Assembly: GCA_016713645.1 (NCBI GenBank)
Contig: JADJOU010000008.1
Coordinates: 124,001 to 188,000, forward strand
Length of the DNA: 64,000 bases
Direction of reading: 5' to 3'
Source: Bacteroidota bacterium
GTDB lineage: Bacteria; Bacteroidota; Bacteroidia; Chitinophagales; JADJOU01
The number at the start of each line of letters is the position of its first letter. Within the stretch, counting starts at the first letter, position 1. Made by a program: the position numbers and the translations under genes. The notes beneath the pieces were generated by a model that saw nothing but the letters and a program-made list of their open reading frames with translations, was not told the origin of the DNA and searched no databases. This document shows, piece by piece, positions 38,498 to 47,848 of this stretch.

Positions 38498-39424
38498 TTA
38501 ATAAGAAACCAAATGACAATGACTAATCGCCACTTCATTTAAATCGTGGGTAGAGAATTTTAAGTCTAATTCAATGGTCTGAAGGGCTTCTAGATCTCCC
38601 GCTCTATAGGTCTCTTGATTGATGGGAATATTTAAATCTGCATAGATCTTTTTATAGTCATACAGCCTCAATCTATTCTGCGGCTGAATGGAATTGTCAA
38701 TAGACATCCACTCTATATCTGAATATTGCAAGAAATTGTAGATGTTGATGGTCTTATCAAAATGGGCGAAATGGTCTGACATGTCGATGAAGTGAGACAT
38801 AACGCCACCTTGTTTTTTGACGATGCGCTTAAATTCTTTGAGAATTGGAATTAAGGTCTTGGGATAGATATGCTCAAAAGTATTATTAGAGTTGATTAAA
38901 TCAATTGAATCGTCTTTTAATGAAAGCTTTCGAGCGTCTTCAATGAGGTATAAAATATGCAATTCTTCCAGCACTTCTTCGAGTGTCATAGTTTTGATAT
39001 TCGCAATCAGCTCTTTGACTTTTTGCATTCTATCTGGATCTACTTGATAGTAATAGGATAAAAGCCCTTTGCTATAGCAAGCTTCCAACATAATCAATGT
39101 CGTCAACAATCGATTCTTTGATGTGAGAAAACTGATGTCAACAGAATAAATTCTATCCGCTCCTGCGAGGAAAAAAGAGATCGGAACAATGGGGTACCAA
39201 CCGGTGCCTATTTCTAGACATGTATTAGGAGCAGCTTCGTTCGATCTTCTCGTATAGGCATTTAAATGATCTCGAGCGTGTCCCAATCGATCATAAAAAT
39301 ATTCTTCAGATAAATAAACCCCTTTGGTGACATACTTTTGAAAAAAGTAATTGATGCGATGATTAAAAGGCATGAAGGAGATTGTCTTTTGAACAACTGC
39401 TTTTAAAATCCATTTTTTCACCAT
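38498..39424 (-). CDS. Class I SAM-dependent methyltransferase
   Basis: 308 residues, no signal peptide. Motif I is CLEIGTGWYPIVPISFFLAG, acidic motif II IYSVDISFL, and a later strand DDSIDLINSNNTFEHIYP fits motif IV. The segment KRIVKKQGGVMSHFIDMSDHF is as in methyltransferases of the Methyltransf_11/23 type. Substrate unknown; related genes often modify glycans or lipids. Stands alone between a terminator and rnhB. Confidence 0.85.
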   Translation of the reverse strand: MVKKWILKAVVQKTISFMPFNHRINYFFQKYVTKGVYLSEEYFYDRLGHARDHLNAYTRRSNEAAPNTCLEIGTGWYPIVPISFFLAGADRIYSVDISFLTSKNRLLTTLIMLEACYSKGLLSYYYQVDPDRMQKVKELIANIKTMTLEEVLEELHILYLIEDARKLSLKDDSIDLINSNNTFEHIYPKTLIPILKEFKRIVKKQGGVMSHFIDMSDHFAHFDKTINIYNFLQYSDIEWMSIDNSIQPQNRLRLYDYKKIYADLNIPINQETYRAGDLEALQTIELDLKFSTHDLNEVAISHCHLVSY

Positions 39425-39596
39425 AGCGATTTAAAATTGTGATTGGGGAAATAAAGAAGTACCCAAACCATTTCAGTTATAAAAATAGTAGGAATCTTAA
39501 TATCAAGCCAATATAATTTCAAATAACAATGAAAATCGCCTCTCAGGGAAGAAATTTTATGAATTTGATGGGCGAATGCTTATTTTTCCAATTGTA

Positions 39597-40196
39597 ATGT
39601 TGAAAGCGTTTTACAAGAAGAATCAGATAGAAGCGGGCTGCGATGAAGCGGGCAGGGGATGTTTGGCGGGTCCCGTATTTGCTGCAGCCGTGGTGCTCCC
39701 ACCAAAGTACAAAAACAAACTGCTCAATGATAGCAAGCAGGTGAGCGAAGCAAATAGAAATATTCTTAGAAAGCAGATTGAAGCAGACGCCATTGATTTT
39801 GCAGTCGCTCAAATTTCCCCTGCTATTATCGATGAGATCAATATTTTAAATGCTTCGATATTGGGCATGCATGAAGCGCTTAAAAGATTAAAGTTGAGTG
39901 TAGATTTTATCCTCGTAGATGGGAATAGATTTAAACCCTTTGAGGCAATTCCACATCAATGTGTGATAAAAGGGGATTCTAAATATATGAGCATCGCAGC
40001 AGCGAGTATCTTAGCCAAGACCTATAGAGATGAATATATGTTGGCATTGCACCAAAAGTATCCCCACTATGGCTGGGATAGAAATATGGGTTATCCCACA
40101 AAAGGGCATCGAGAAGCGATTAAAATCTTTGGTCCTTGTGACGAGTATAGAATGAGTTTTAAACTCCTTCCAGATGAAGGAAATGACCTAGAATAA
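39597..40196 (+). CDS. rnhB: Ribonuclease HII
   Basis: 199 residues from ATG 39597. The catalytic signature EAGCDEAGRGCLAGPV holds the Asp-Glu pair, with further acidic residues in ILNASILGMHEALK and FILVDGN. The C-terminal GYPTKGHREAI box is typical. Removes misincorporated ribonucleotides and RNA primers. The in-frame ATG at 39576 is less likely, since homologues begin with the MLKAFY-type start. Confidence 0.96.
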   Translation: MLKAFYKKNQIEAGCDEAGRGCLAGPVFAAAVVLPPKYKNKLLNDSKQVSEANRNILRKQIEADAIDFAVAQISPAIIDEINILNASILGMHEALKRLKLSVDFILVDGNRFKPFEAIPHQCVIKGDSKYMSIAAASILAKTYRDEYMLALHQKYPHYGWDRNMGYPTKGHREAIKIFGPCDEYRMSFKLLPDEGNDLE

Positions 40197-40228
40197 AAAA
40201 GGCCGCATCGTCGATGCAGCCTTTTTAT
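40195..40228. terminator. Bidirectional terminator between rnhB and rplI
   Basis: AAAAAGGCCGCATCG and CGATGCAGCCTTTTT form a hairpin with one mismatch, with A and T runs on the two sides. It serves both convergent genes. Confidence 0.85.
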
Positions 40229-40244
40229 TTTGTATTTACTTTAT

Positions 40245-40694
40245 TTATTCAGCAACGACATCAAAAGTCATTTCGACTGTTTGATCTTTGTGAAGATTGA
40301 GCACTGCGGTATAAGTTCCCAATACTTTAATTTCACCTTCTTTAATGCTGATTTTTCTTCTATCGATTACAACATCTAATTGCTTTTTAATCGCCTCAGA
40401 AATTTGAACTGGTCCAACAGATCCGAAGATCTTGTCCGTTGTTCCAACTTTAGCTCCGATTTGAACTCGGCCATTAGATACTTTATCAACGATATTTTGT
40501 AAGTCGGCTAAGAACTTCGCCTCGATTTTTCCTGCTTGTTTCATTCTCTCTGCCAATAATTTAACATTGGTAGCATTGTGATTAACAGCAAATCCCTGTG
40601 GCAATAAATAGTTGCGTGCAAAGCCTGGTTTGACATTCACGATATCATCGGAATATCCCAATTTATTTACGTCTTGAATTAATATTACTTGCAT
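40245..40694 (-). CDS. rplI: 50S ribosomal protein L9
   Basis: 149 residues, normal length. N-terminal MQVILIQDVNKLGYSDDIVNVKPGFARNYL-type signature, a central helix and a C-terminal domain with GSVGPVQISEAI. Last gene of the rpsF-rpsR-rplI operon, 17 bases after rpsR. Confidence 0.98.
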   Translation of the reverse strand: MQVILIQDVNKLGYSDDIVNVKPGFARNYLLPQGFAVNHNATNVKLLAERMKQAGKIEAKFLADLQNIVDKVSNGRVQIGAKVGTTDKIFGSVGPVQISEAIKKQLDVVIDRRKISIKEGEIKVLGTYTAVLNLHKDQTVEMTFDVVAE

Positions 40695-40711
40695 GATAAT
40701 TTCGTCTTGTT

Positions 40712-40981
40712 TTATTTTAATAAATCTGTTACATAAGGTAAAAGAGCGATTTGTCTAGCTCTCTTAACTGCCTGAGAAATTTTTCTTTGGAATTTCAAAG
40801 AGTTGCCAGAAAGTCTTCTTGGTAGAATTTTTCCTTGTGCATTGATAAACTTCAATAAGAAATCAGGATCTTTGTAATCAATGAATTTGATGCCATTCTT
40901 TCTAAAACGACAATATTTCTTCTTGTTTTGACCAAGCTTCGCTGCGGTCAAAAAACGGATGTTTTGGTTTTGACTAGCCAT
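40712..40981 (-). CDS. rpsR: 30S ribosomal protein S18
   Basis: 89 residues with the S18 core: [22 protein letters not shown] segment followed by [20 protein letters not shown] and LLPYVTDL. Overlaps the 3' end of rpsF by 8 bases, so translation is coupled. S18 binds S6 in the ribosome platform. Confidence 0.98.
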   Translation of the reverse strand: MASQNQNIRFLTAAKLGQNKKKYCRFRKNGIKFIDYKDPDFLLKFINAQGKILPRRLSGNSLKFQRKISQAVKRARQIALLPYVTDLLK

Positions 40982-41357
40982 TGTTTGCCTCCTTTTCTTT
41001 TTTGTTATCAGATTTCTTTTTGAACTTTCCTACTTCTCCTTTGCGACGACGAGAATTGTATTCTACACCGTATTTGTCAAATTTCACAGTCATAAAGCGC
41101 AAGATGTTCTCATCTCGTCTATACGACAATTCTAATTTGTCAATTACTTCACCTGGAGCAGAAAACTCAAATAGATGATAAACAGCCGAATTTTTTTTGG
41201 CAATCGGATAAGCCATTTTGCGCAATCCCCAGTGTTCTTCCTCAACGTTTAGCGCTCCGTTGTTTTTGAGAAACTCATGGTATGTCTTGATGGTGGACTT
41301 CATGTCCTCATCTGACAAAACCGGGGTGATGATGATGGTGGTTTCGTAACGATTCAT
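40974..41357 (-). CDS. rpsF: 30S ribosomal protein S6
   Basis: 127 residues. [35 protein letters not shown] and [14 protein letters not shown] are standard S6 segments, with a basic-acidic tail rich in Lys and Glu. First gene of the operon. No ssb lies between rpsF and rpsR, unlike in many other bacteria. Confidence 0.98.
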   Translation of the reverse strand: MNRYETTIIITPVLSDEDMKSTIKTYHEFLKNNGALNVEEEHWGLRKMAYPIAKKNSAVYHLFEFSAPGEVIDKLELSYRRDENILRFMTVKFDKYGVEYNSRRRKGEVGKFKKKSDNKKEKEANNG

Positions 41358-41382
41358 TTTGTTTAATTTGGTTTTTAAATTT

Positions 41383-41405
41383 TACCCGAATTTTTATTAC
41401 GGATA
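41383..41405 (-). promoter_or_regulatory. Hairpin in the rpsF leader, candidate S6:S18 site
   Basis: On the minus strand TATCCG and CGGGTA pair around an 11-base AT loop, about 25 bases upstream of rpsF. Many bacteria autoregulate rpsF through a leader bound by S6:S18 with an exposed CCG. The CCG here is in a stem, so the match is only suggestive. Confidence 0.25.
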
Positions 41406-41417
41406 TTTTTGGAGGCG

Positions 41418-41425
41418 CAAAGATA
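41418..41425 (-). promoter_or_regulatory. Predicted -7 element of the rpsF operon
   Basis: Minus strand TATCTTTG, exact TAnnTTTG, with a TTG about 16-17 bases further upstream. Predicted start near 41412, leader of about 55 bases. Confidence 0.55.
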
Positions 41426-41469
41426 GTATTTTTCAACAATTCAACATAAGTTTTTTGCGAAAAAATGAA

Positions 41470-41498
41470 AAATCAACTAATTTATATTGAGTTGATTT
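41470..41498 (-). terminator. Terminator after uvrA
   Basis: Nine-base arms AAATCAACT and AGTTGATTT with an 11-base loop. On the minus strand the hairpin runs into TTTTTCATTTTTT, downstream of the uvrA stop at 41559. Confidence 0.7.
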
Positions 41499-41558
41499 AT
41501 AGTCAATTGCCATTTTGGGGAATGGGAAACAAAAAAGCGAAAGGCAAATAACAGAATA

Positions 41559-44327
41559 TCAGCTGTTTAGCTTTTCCTTTAGGAATTGGGCGGTATAGGA
41601 TTCTTTGACCTTTAGTATCCCCTGTGGCGGACCTTGGTAGAGCAAATTCCCCCCTAGATCTCCTCCTTTTGGCCCTAAATCAATCAGCCAATCCGCACTT
41701 TTAATCACTTCCATATTGTGCTCAATAATGACAATCGTATGGCCAATTTCTACCAAATCATTCATCGCTTTCAGCAATTTCTTGATGTCGTAGAAATGCA
41801 AGCCAGTTGTCGGTTCATCGAAAATAAATAGGATGGGTTGATTGGTCGTCCCCTTTTGCAAATATGAGGCGAGCTTGACGCGCTGCGCTTCCCCGCCGCT
41901 CAAGGTGCTGCTGCTCTGTCCCAATTTGATATAGCCAAGCCCCACATCTTGTAGCGGTTTTATCCTATCTGCTATATTGGGTTTACTGCTGAAAAATTCA
42001 ATCGATTCATCGACCGTCATGTCAAGAACCTCAAAAATATTCTTGTTGTTGAACTGAACTTCTAGTACCTCTTCTTTAAAGCGTTTTCCCTTGCAAGATT
42101 CACATTCCAATTCAACATCTGCTAGGAATTGCATTTCCACCAATTGCACCCCATCTCCTTTGCACGCTTCGCACCTTCCGCCTTCAACATTAAATGAAAA
42201 TGCCTTGGGTTTCAATCCTTTGATTTTACTCGCTTGTAAATCCGCATATAAATCTCGGATATAATCATAGGCTTTAATATAGGTAATGGGATTGCTCCGT
42301 GAGCTTCTCCCGAGTGGATTTTGGTCGATAAGCTCAATGTCCTTTATTTTCTTGATATCTCCTTGGATGGCTTTAAAATTTCCTGGCTTTTCAGCAATCT
42401 GTCCCAATTCGCGCTTCAAGGCGGGATAGAGAATCTTTTTGATCAAAGTGGTCTTCCCAGATCCTGATACACCTGAAACAGCGGTGATGCAATTCAAGGG
42501 AATTTTTACATCGATATTTTTTAAATTGTGATGCTGTGCTCCAATAATTTCAATCGACATGATGGGTTTTCGGATGTGCTTGGGAATATCAATCGTCTCT
42601 TTCCCAGATAGAAATTGCCCCGTCAAACTCTTTTTGTCTTTGAGTATTTCTTTATAGGTTCCTTCGAAAACAATATTTCCTCCATGAACACCTGCATAGG
42701 GACCAATATCGATGATATGGTCAGCTCCTTTCATGATATCCTCTTCGTGTTCTACAATGACAACGGTATTCCCGAGTTTTTGTAATTCTTTTAAAACCCC
42801 AATCAATCTCGCCGTATCTCTCGGATGTAGGCCAATGGAGGGTTCGTCTAAGATATAAAGTGAATTGGTCAGATTGCTGCCCAAACTTCTAGTGAGATTA
42901 ATTCTTTGGCTTTCCCCACCTGATAAGGAATTGGAAAATCGATTGAGCGTGAGGTATCCCAAACCCACATCCATCATGAATTGAAGGCGATTTCTAATCT
43001 CAGTCAAAATCCTAATCGAAACTTGTTCTTGATATTTAGTCAACTTTATTGACTTAAAATAAACCAATAGATCTTTGATGGGAATGTGCAACAATTCGCC
43101 GATGCTCTTATTGTCAATTTTTACATAATGCGCATCTTTTCGAACGCGCGAACCGAAACAATCTGGACAGGTCGTGCGACCTTTATACCTAGAGAGCATC
43201 ACGCGGTATTGAATTTTATAAGAATTGGATTCAACCATTTTGAAGAAATCACTGATTCCTTTTAGTCCCTTTGCTCCTTTCCACAAGAGCTCTTTTTCCT
43301 CCATATTCAATTCTGAATAGGGTCGGTGAATGGGAAAATCGAAATGCATGGATTTCAATACAAAATCATCTAGCCATTCAGACATTTTTTCTCCTTTCCA
43401 CGCCGCCACACAACCTTCACAGACAGAGAGGCTCTTATCTGGAATGATCAGGTCGGGGTCTAAGTCTAAAACAGTGCCATAACCCTCGCATCTCTTACAT
43501 GCACCAAATGAATTGTTGAAATTGAATAAATGAATGGAGGGTTGTTCGAAACTCATCCCATCGAGTTCAAATCGATTGTTGAAGTCTTTGGTTTTATTGC
43601 TCTCTTGCAGCCATATCGAACATTCCCCGAGGCTCTCGTCAAAGGCTGTTTGGACGCTATCTCCAGCCCTCATCTGCATTTCTTCTGTATCTTCCCACAC
43701 CAAACGATCAATCACGATATCGATGGACTTGTGTTTTTTCCCGATGAATTTTTTGTCGACAAGCGCATCTTCAATTTTATATACTTCTCCATTGGAGACC
43801 ACGCGTTGAAAGCCTTTTTGCTGAAGCAGTTCCAACTCTTGTTCTATTTTTTTTTGAATGGCGTGAGCGCAGAGAATAAAAATTTTATCGCCCTTTTTTT
43901 GCTTTTTTAAAAAATCAATGACATCTGTTACTTCGTCTTTTTTGACAATTGATCCAGAAACCGGAGAATAGGTAATCCCAATGCGCGCATATAATAGACG
44001 CAAGTAATCATAGATCTCCGTAAGTGTTCCAACAGTTGATCGAGTCGTTGTCGTACTCACTTTTTGTTCGATTGCAATTGCAGGACAAATGCCTTTGATA
44101 TATTCTACATCGGGTTTATTTATTCTACTTAAGAATTGTCGCGCATAAGAAGATAGGCTTTCTACATATCTTCTCTGCCCTTCAGCGAAAAGGGTATCTA
44201 TCGTTAATGAAGATTTTCCCGAGCCCGAAACGCCAGTTACAACAACCATTTTCCCGCGCGGAATCTCAACATCGATATTCTTTAAATTGTGTGTCTTAGC
44301 ACCTTTTATTAAAATAGAATCACTCAT
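41559..44327 (-). CDS. uvrA: Excinuclease ABC subunit A
   Basis: 922 residues, intact and of normal length. Two ABC ATPase modules: Walker A VTGVSGSGKSSLTIDT and VSGVSGSGKTTLIKK; signatures NSLSGGESQRINL and STLSGGEAQRVKLA; Walker B LYILDEPSIGLHPRD and FIFDEPTTGLHFYD. Zinc-finger cysteine pairs appear in CPDCFGSR and in CEACKGDG with CESCKGKR. Damage recognition in nucleotide excision repair. It is notable as a 2.8-kb gene with no frameshift in this otherwise indel-rich sequence. Confidence 0.98.
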   Translation of the reverse strand: MSDSILIKGAKTHNLKNIDVEIPRGKMVVVTGVSGSGKSSLTIDTLFAEGQRRYVESLSSYARQFLSRINKPDVEYIKGICPAIAIEQKVSTTTTRSTVGTLTEIYDYLRLLYARIGITYSPVSGSIVKKDEVTDVIDFLKKQKKGDKIFILCAHAIQKKIEQELELLQQKGFQRVVSNGEVYKIEDALVDKKFIGKKHKSIDIVIDRLVWEDTEEMQMRAGDSVQTAFDESLGECSIWLQESNKTKDFNNRFELDGMSFEQPSIHLFNFNNSFGACKRCEGYGTVLDLDPDLIIPDKSLSVCEGCVAAWKGEKMSEWLDDFVLKSMHFDFPIHRPYSELNMEEKELLWKGAKGLKGISDFFKMVESNSYKIQYRVMLSRYKGRTTCPDCFGSRVRKDAHYVKIDNKSIGELLHIPIKDLLVYFKSIKLTKYQEQVSIRILTEIRNRLQFMMDVGLGYLTLNRFSNSLSGGESQRINLTRSLGSNLTNSLYILDEPSIGLHPRDTARLIGVLKELQKLGNTVVIVEHEEDIMKGADHIIDIGPYAGVHGGNIVFEGTYKEILKDKKSLTGQFLSGKETIDIPKHIRKPIMSIEIIGAQHHNLKNIDVKIPLNCITAVSGVSGSGKTTLIKKILYPALKRELGQIAEKPGNFKAIQGDIKKIKDIELIDQNPLGRSSRSNPITYIKAYDYIRDLYADLQASKIKGLKPKAFSFNVEGGRCEACKGDGVQLVEMQFLADVELECESCKGKRFKEEVLEVQFNNKNIFEVLDMTVDESIEFFSSKPNIADRIKPLQDVGLGYIKLGQSSSTLSGGEAQRVKLASYLQKGTTNQPILFIFDEPTTGLHFYDIKKLLKAMNDLVEIGHTIVIIEHNMEVIKSADWLIDLGPKGGDLGGNLLYQGPPQGILKVKESYTAQFLKEKLNS

Positions 44328-44385
44328 AACAGTCTCATAATACTCCAGCTGTCAACGCTTAAATTCTTGTTAAAGTTCCTTAATT

Positions 44386-44401
44386 GTTTGTTTCGACAAA
44401 C
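44386..44401. promoter_or_regulatory. Palindrome between uvrA and the ECF sigma gene
   Basis: GTTTGT-TTCG-ACAAAC, perfect six-base arms with a four-base centre, in the divergent promoter region 59 bases upstream of uvrA. Could be a repressor operator, for example of an SOS-type regulator for uvrA. No known consensus was matched. Confidence 0.35.
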
Positions 44402-44521
44402 GCATTCATATAACTTTACAAAAAGCAATTGACGCTTTTAGATTATTCTCAAATATATTTTATTTATGACCAAACTCTACTTTTTTTACGATTTCTCAGC
44501 AATAATTAAAAGTAGCATTTT

Positions 44522-45126
44522 ATGGCAGGTCAAACAGCAATCACAGACAATGAATTAGTTCACAGATTCATGAAAGGCGAGGAGTTTGTTTTAGAGCAAC
44601 TTCTCCAAAGACATCAAGCCCGCATATACACATCCATCTTCGTCTTGATGAAAGACCGCGATGATACAGATGATGTTTTTCAAGATACATTTTGCAAAGT
44701 TATCGAGCAGTTGAGACAAAAGAAATACGACGAGCGGGGAAAATTTCTTCCTTGGGTTTTGAGAATCGCCCACAACCTTTGCATGGATCGCTATCGCAAA
44801 GATAAAAAATGGGACATAATAAAAAATACCGAGGATACTCCCAATATCGCTGATTTAATGCCTGACAATGAACATAATGCGGAAGATAAAATGATTAAAA
44901 ATGAATCTTGTGCGCTCGTGCTTCAATATTTGGATATTCTTCGGAAGAACAGCGAGAAGTCGTCGTGCTAAGGCATTTTTATGAATACACTTTTAAGGAA
45001 ATTGCAACAATGACCAATGTAAATCTCGGAACTGCCCTTGGTAGAATGCGATATGCACTCATCAATTTGAAGAGTTTAATGGAGAATAAAAAGACGCGCC
45101 TAAATAAAAAAAGCCCTAATCATTAA
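44522..45126 (+). CDS. ECF-type RNA polymerase sigma factor; one frameshift
   Basis: The sigma-2 region (DTDDVFQDTFCKVIEQLR, WVLRIAHNLCMDRYRK) and the sigma-4 region (EEQREVVVLRHFYEYTFKEIATM, LGTALGRMRYALINLK) are in different frames. Adding one C near 44940 (CTTCG to CTTCCG) joins LDIL to PEEQREVV, the usual sequence at this point. Repaired length is about 201 residues. No anti-sigma gene is adjacent; the next gene is convergent. Controls an unknown regulon. Confidence 0.88.
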
Positions 45127-45164
45127 TATATACTAGAGATGGGTTGTTTATAGATTTCCTTTTT

Positions 45165-45182
45165 AGAGAATATATATTCTCT
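45165..45182. repeat. 18-base perfect palindrome between convergent genes
   Basis: AGAGAATATATATTCTCT lies between the sigma factor and the peptide-binding lipoprotein gene. It could form a hairpin in either RNA and mark a weak bidirectional terminator. There is no U-tract after it on the plus strand. Confidence 0.5.
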
Positions 45183-45232
45183 TGAATAAATTCAATTAAA
45201 AGGGAAGCGATAAAAGAGTAAAATAGAAATTC

Positions 45233-46987
45233 TTATTGTGCGAGTTTCCATTCGGCCAAAACATAACCTGGCCTTGCAGAATATGCCTTGGTGATAAACC
45301 GCTTGCTAAATGCCATGCGTTCTTTAGGAGCATATAGGAAAATATAAGGCAGTTCTCTATGCACTTTTTCTTGAAATTTTAAATAGATCGCATTGCGTTT
45401 TTTATCGTCTATTTCTGCGCGAATTTCTTCAATCATTTTATCGGATTCCTTATCCCCATAACTCACATAGTTAGAGCCGCCCAATACAGCAGACGAAGTA
45501 TGCCAAATTTGCTTGGGGTCTTCGGGTGTTGGATCTCCAACCCAAGCGCCACAATAGATTTCAAAATCGTGCTTATCCAAATCTTGGAGAAATACATTGA
45601 ACTCTTTCGCGACAATATTTAATTCTATCCCAACTTTCTTCGCCTCTTCTTTCAACATCAAACCAATATTCTTGCGCGTTTCATTTCCGGAATTGTATTT
45701 ATACTCCAATGTCAATTTTGTGGTGACACCATTGATTTTTTTATCTCTGAATCCATCTTCATCAGTATCCTTCCATCCTGCCTCATCCAGCAATTTATTA
45801 GACTGCTCTGGATTGTATTCAAAGGGGATTAAGTTTTTATTGTAATAGTCTTTCGACGGGTGAACCATGCTCTCCACAGGCTCGGCTAAGCCATATACGA
45901 GGGTGTTGATGATTTGTGAGCGATTGATTATATGCGCCAAAGCCTCACGCATTTTAATATCCTTTAGTTTGGGGTTAGAGAGATTTAATCCAATATAGAG
46001 ATATTGATTTGAAGATGGCGTCTCGAGTTTAAGGGTTTCTTTGACTTTATCGCTTTTAGTAAATTCAGTAAAAATTTTGTATTCAATTCCCTTTGTACAA
46101 TCGATATCGCCTTTTTTTATGGCAGTAGATGCGGTATTCCAATCATTGATTACCTTGTGAATAATTTTTGTGGGATATGCTTCAAATCCATATGGCTTAG
46201 GATTTATACTGTCTCCCCACCATTTGTCTTTTCTTACAAAGTCGGTGCGTTGACCAGTTATCCATTTGTCGAGCTGATAAGGTCCTGATCCTACAACAAA
46301 TCCTTTCTCACGTTGAAATTTTTCTGAGTTAAAATTATCTGCAAACTTCTGTATGACCGGGTTTCCCTTCAATGCTGTTCGCTTATCAGAGGTATTCATA
46401 TCGATAATATTGAATCCGCGCATGATTTGTGCAGAATCGTATATGTATTCTGGAAGCACCCAATACCCGCTGTATTCCTCAACTAAAATATATTTTTCTT
46501 TGGAGTACATGGTAATCTTTTTGGGATTCAAAGAATCGACCACAGCATTCCCCAACCAGTCGTAGTATGGTTTAATGTTTTCATTATTTGTTTGAGGATT
46601 CAATACACATTTAAAAGAGAATAAGACATCATAACCTGTAATAGGACTTCCATTGTCCCATTTTGCTTCTGGTCTAATTTCATACTCGATTTTCATGCCG
46701 CCTTTAAATTCTCCAGAATTAATCGGTGTAATGATAGGCCTATCTTTAGCGATGATTCCAGTAAATTCGCCCGTTTCGTAATTGAGGTCGATCAACTTTT
46801 GAAACACCAATTGTTCTTGATAGGTAGCATCGGCAGAAGTTGAATTGTACGGCAATATCATGTCGGCATCAGAAAGCATATGCACGACAATTTCACTCGA
46901 TTTACTTGTTTTTTTATCCTTGTTTTTGCATGAGTGGATGAACAAAGTAGAAGCGAGCAAGGCTAAAGTTAAAATTTTTTGACGCAT
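45233..46987 (-). CDS. ABC transporter peptide-binding lipoprotein (SBP_bac_5)
   Basis: 584 residues. Lipobox at TLFIHSC, then the family 5 solute-binding fold: YEIRPEAKWDNGSPITGYDVLFSF, IKMREALAHIINRSQII, LLDEAGWKDTDEDGFRD and IYCGAWVGDPTPEDPKQIWH. Binds oligopeptides or similar ligands. The permease and ATPase genes are not adjacent, which is common for such orphan lipoproteins in Bacteroidota. Followed by lptB upstream on the same strand with a 38-base gap. Confidence 0.93.
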   Translation of the reverse strand: MRQKILTLALLASTLFIHSCKNKDKKTSKSSEIVVHMLSDADMILPYNSTSADATYQEQLVFQKLIDLNYETGEFTGIIAKDRPIITPINSGEFKGGMKIEYEIRPEAKWDNGSPITGYDVLFSFKCVLNPQTNNENIKPYYDWLGNAVVDSLNPKKITMYSKEKYILVEEYSGYWVLPEYIYDSAQIMRGFNIIDMNTSDKRTALKGNPVIQKFADNFNSEKFQREKGFVVGSGPYQLDKWITGQRTDFVRKDKWWGDSINPKPYGFEAYPTKIIHKVINDWNTASTAIKKGDIDCTKGIEYKIFTEFTKSDKVKETLKLETPSSNQYLYIGLNLSNPKLKDIKMREALAHIINRSQIINTLVYGLAEPVESMVHPSKDYYNKNLIPFEYNPEQSNKLLDEAGWKDTDEDGFRDKKINGVTTKLTLEYKYNSGNETRKNIGLMLKEEAKKVGIELNIVAKEFNVFLQDLDKHDFEIYCGAWVGDPTPEDPKQIWHTSSAVLGGSNYVSYGDKESDKMIEEIRAEIDDKKRNAIYLKFQEKVHRELPYIFLYAPKERMAFSKRFITKAYSARPGYVLAEWKLAQ

Positions 46988-47025
46988 GAATGGTTGGATT
47001 ATGTTGACTAGTGAATGATGTTTTA

Positions 47026-47757
47026 TTAATGTGATTTTGAAAGCACGAAATTTTGTCCTAAGTATACCCGTCTAACTTGTTCGTCAGCGGCAAGCTCTTC
47101 GGCAGTTCCATCTTTCAGAATTTTCCCTTCAAAAAGCAGATAAGCTCTTTCGATGATGCTGAGCGTCTCTTGCACATTGTGGTCTGTGATCAATACCCCG
47201 ATATTCTTTTCTTTTAGGCGAATAACAATTTTTTGAATGTCTTCCACGGCTATCGGGTCAATGCCCGCAAATGGTTCGTCTAGCAAAATAAATTTAGGAT
47301 CAACCGCCAATGCCCGCGCAATTTCTGTTCGCCTTCTCTCTCCACCACTCAATACATCTCCCATGCTTTTACGCACATGGCCCAGCCTGAATTCTTCTAT
47401 CAAACTCTCTAGTTTTTTCTTCTGATCTTGTTTGGATAAGTCAGTCATTTCAAGCACAGATGCAATATTATCCTCAATACTCATTTTTCTAAAAATAGAT
47501 GCCTCTTGTGGCAGATAGCCGATGCCCAATTTGGCGCGCTTATACATGGGCAATTTGGTGATTTCCTCATCGCCAAGAAATACCCTACCCTCTTCTGGTT
47601 GAATTAAGCCAACGGTCATGTAAAAGGTGGTCGTTTTACCTGCACCATTTGGACCAAGCAATCCAACAATCTCTCCTTGGTTGAGATGAATGGAGACGTT
47701 ATTGACAACTTTTCGTTTTTTATAGGATTTAATCAGGTTCTCTGCTCTTAATATCAT
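47026..47757 (-). CDS. lptB: LPS export ABC transporter ATP-binding protein LptB
   Basis: 243 residues. Walker [20 protein letters not shown], signature [15 protein letters not shown], Walker [20 protein letters not shown] and switch [11 protein letters not shown]. The [13 protein letters not shown] and [11 protein letters not shown] patterns are diagnostic of LptB. Powers extraction of LPS from the inner membrane with LptFG, whose genes are not in the window. Confidence 0.96.
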   Translation of the reverse strand: MILRAENLIKSYKKRKVVNNVSIHLNQGEIVGLLGPNGAGKTTTFYMTVGLIQPEEGRVFLGDEEITKLPMYKRAKLGIGYLPQEASIFRKMSIEDNIASVLEMTDLSKQDQKKKLESLIEEFRLGHVRKSMGDVLSGGERRRTEIARALAVDPKFILLDEPFAGIDPIAVEDIQKIVIRLKEKNIGVLITDHNVQETLSIIERAYLLFEGKILKDGTAEELAADEQVRRVYLGQNFVLSKSH

Positions 47758-47848
47758 AGATGAAAAATAAATTCAATGGTATTTGTCAATGTCTTGAGTG
47801 TATAAATATAGCTCGATATGGATTTGCTTCTAGTAATTTTTTAATTTA

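Noticed and set aside
43530..43910. A 126-codon plus-strand frame antisense to uvrA, and other long antisense frames.
   Set aside because: They lie wholly inside strong genes on the opposite strand, have no family features and are explained by codon bias of the real gene.
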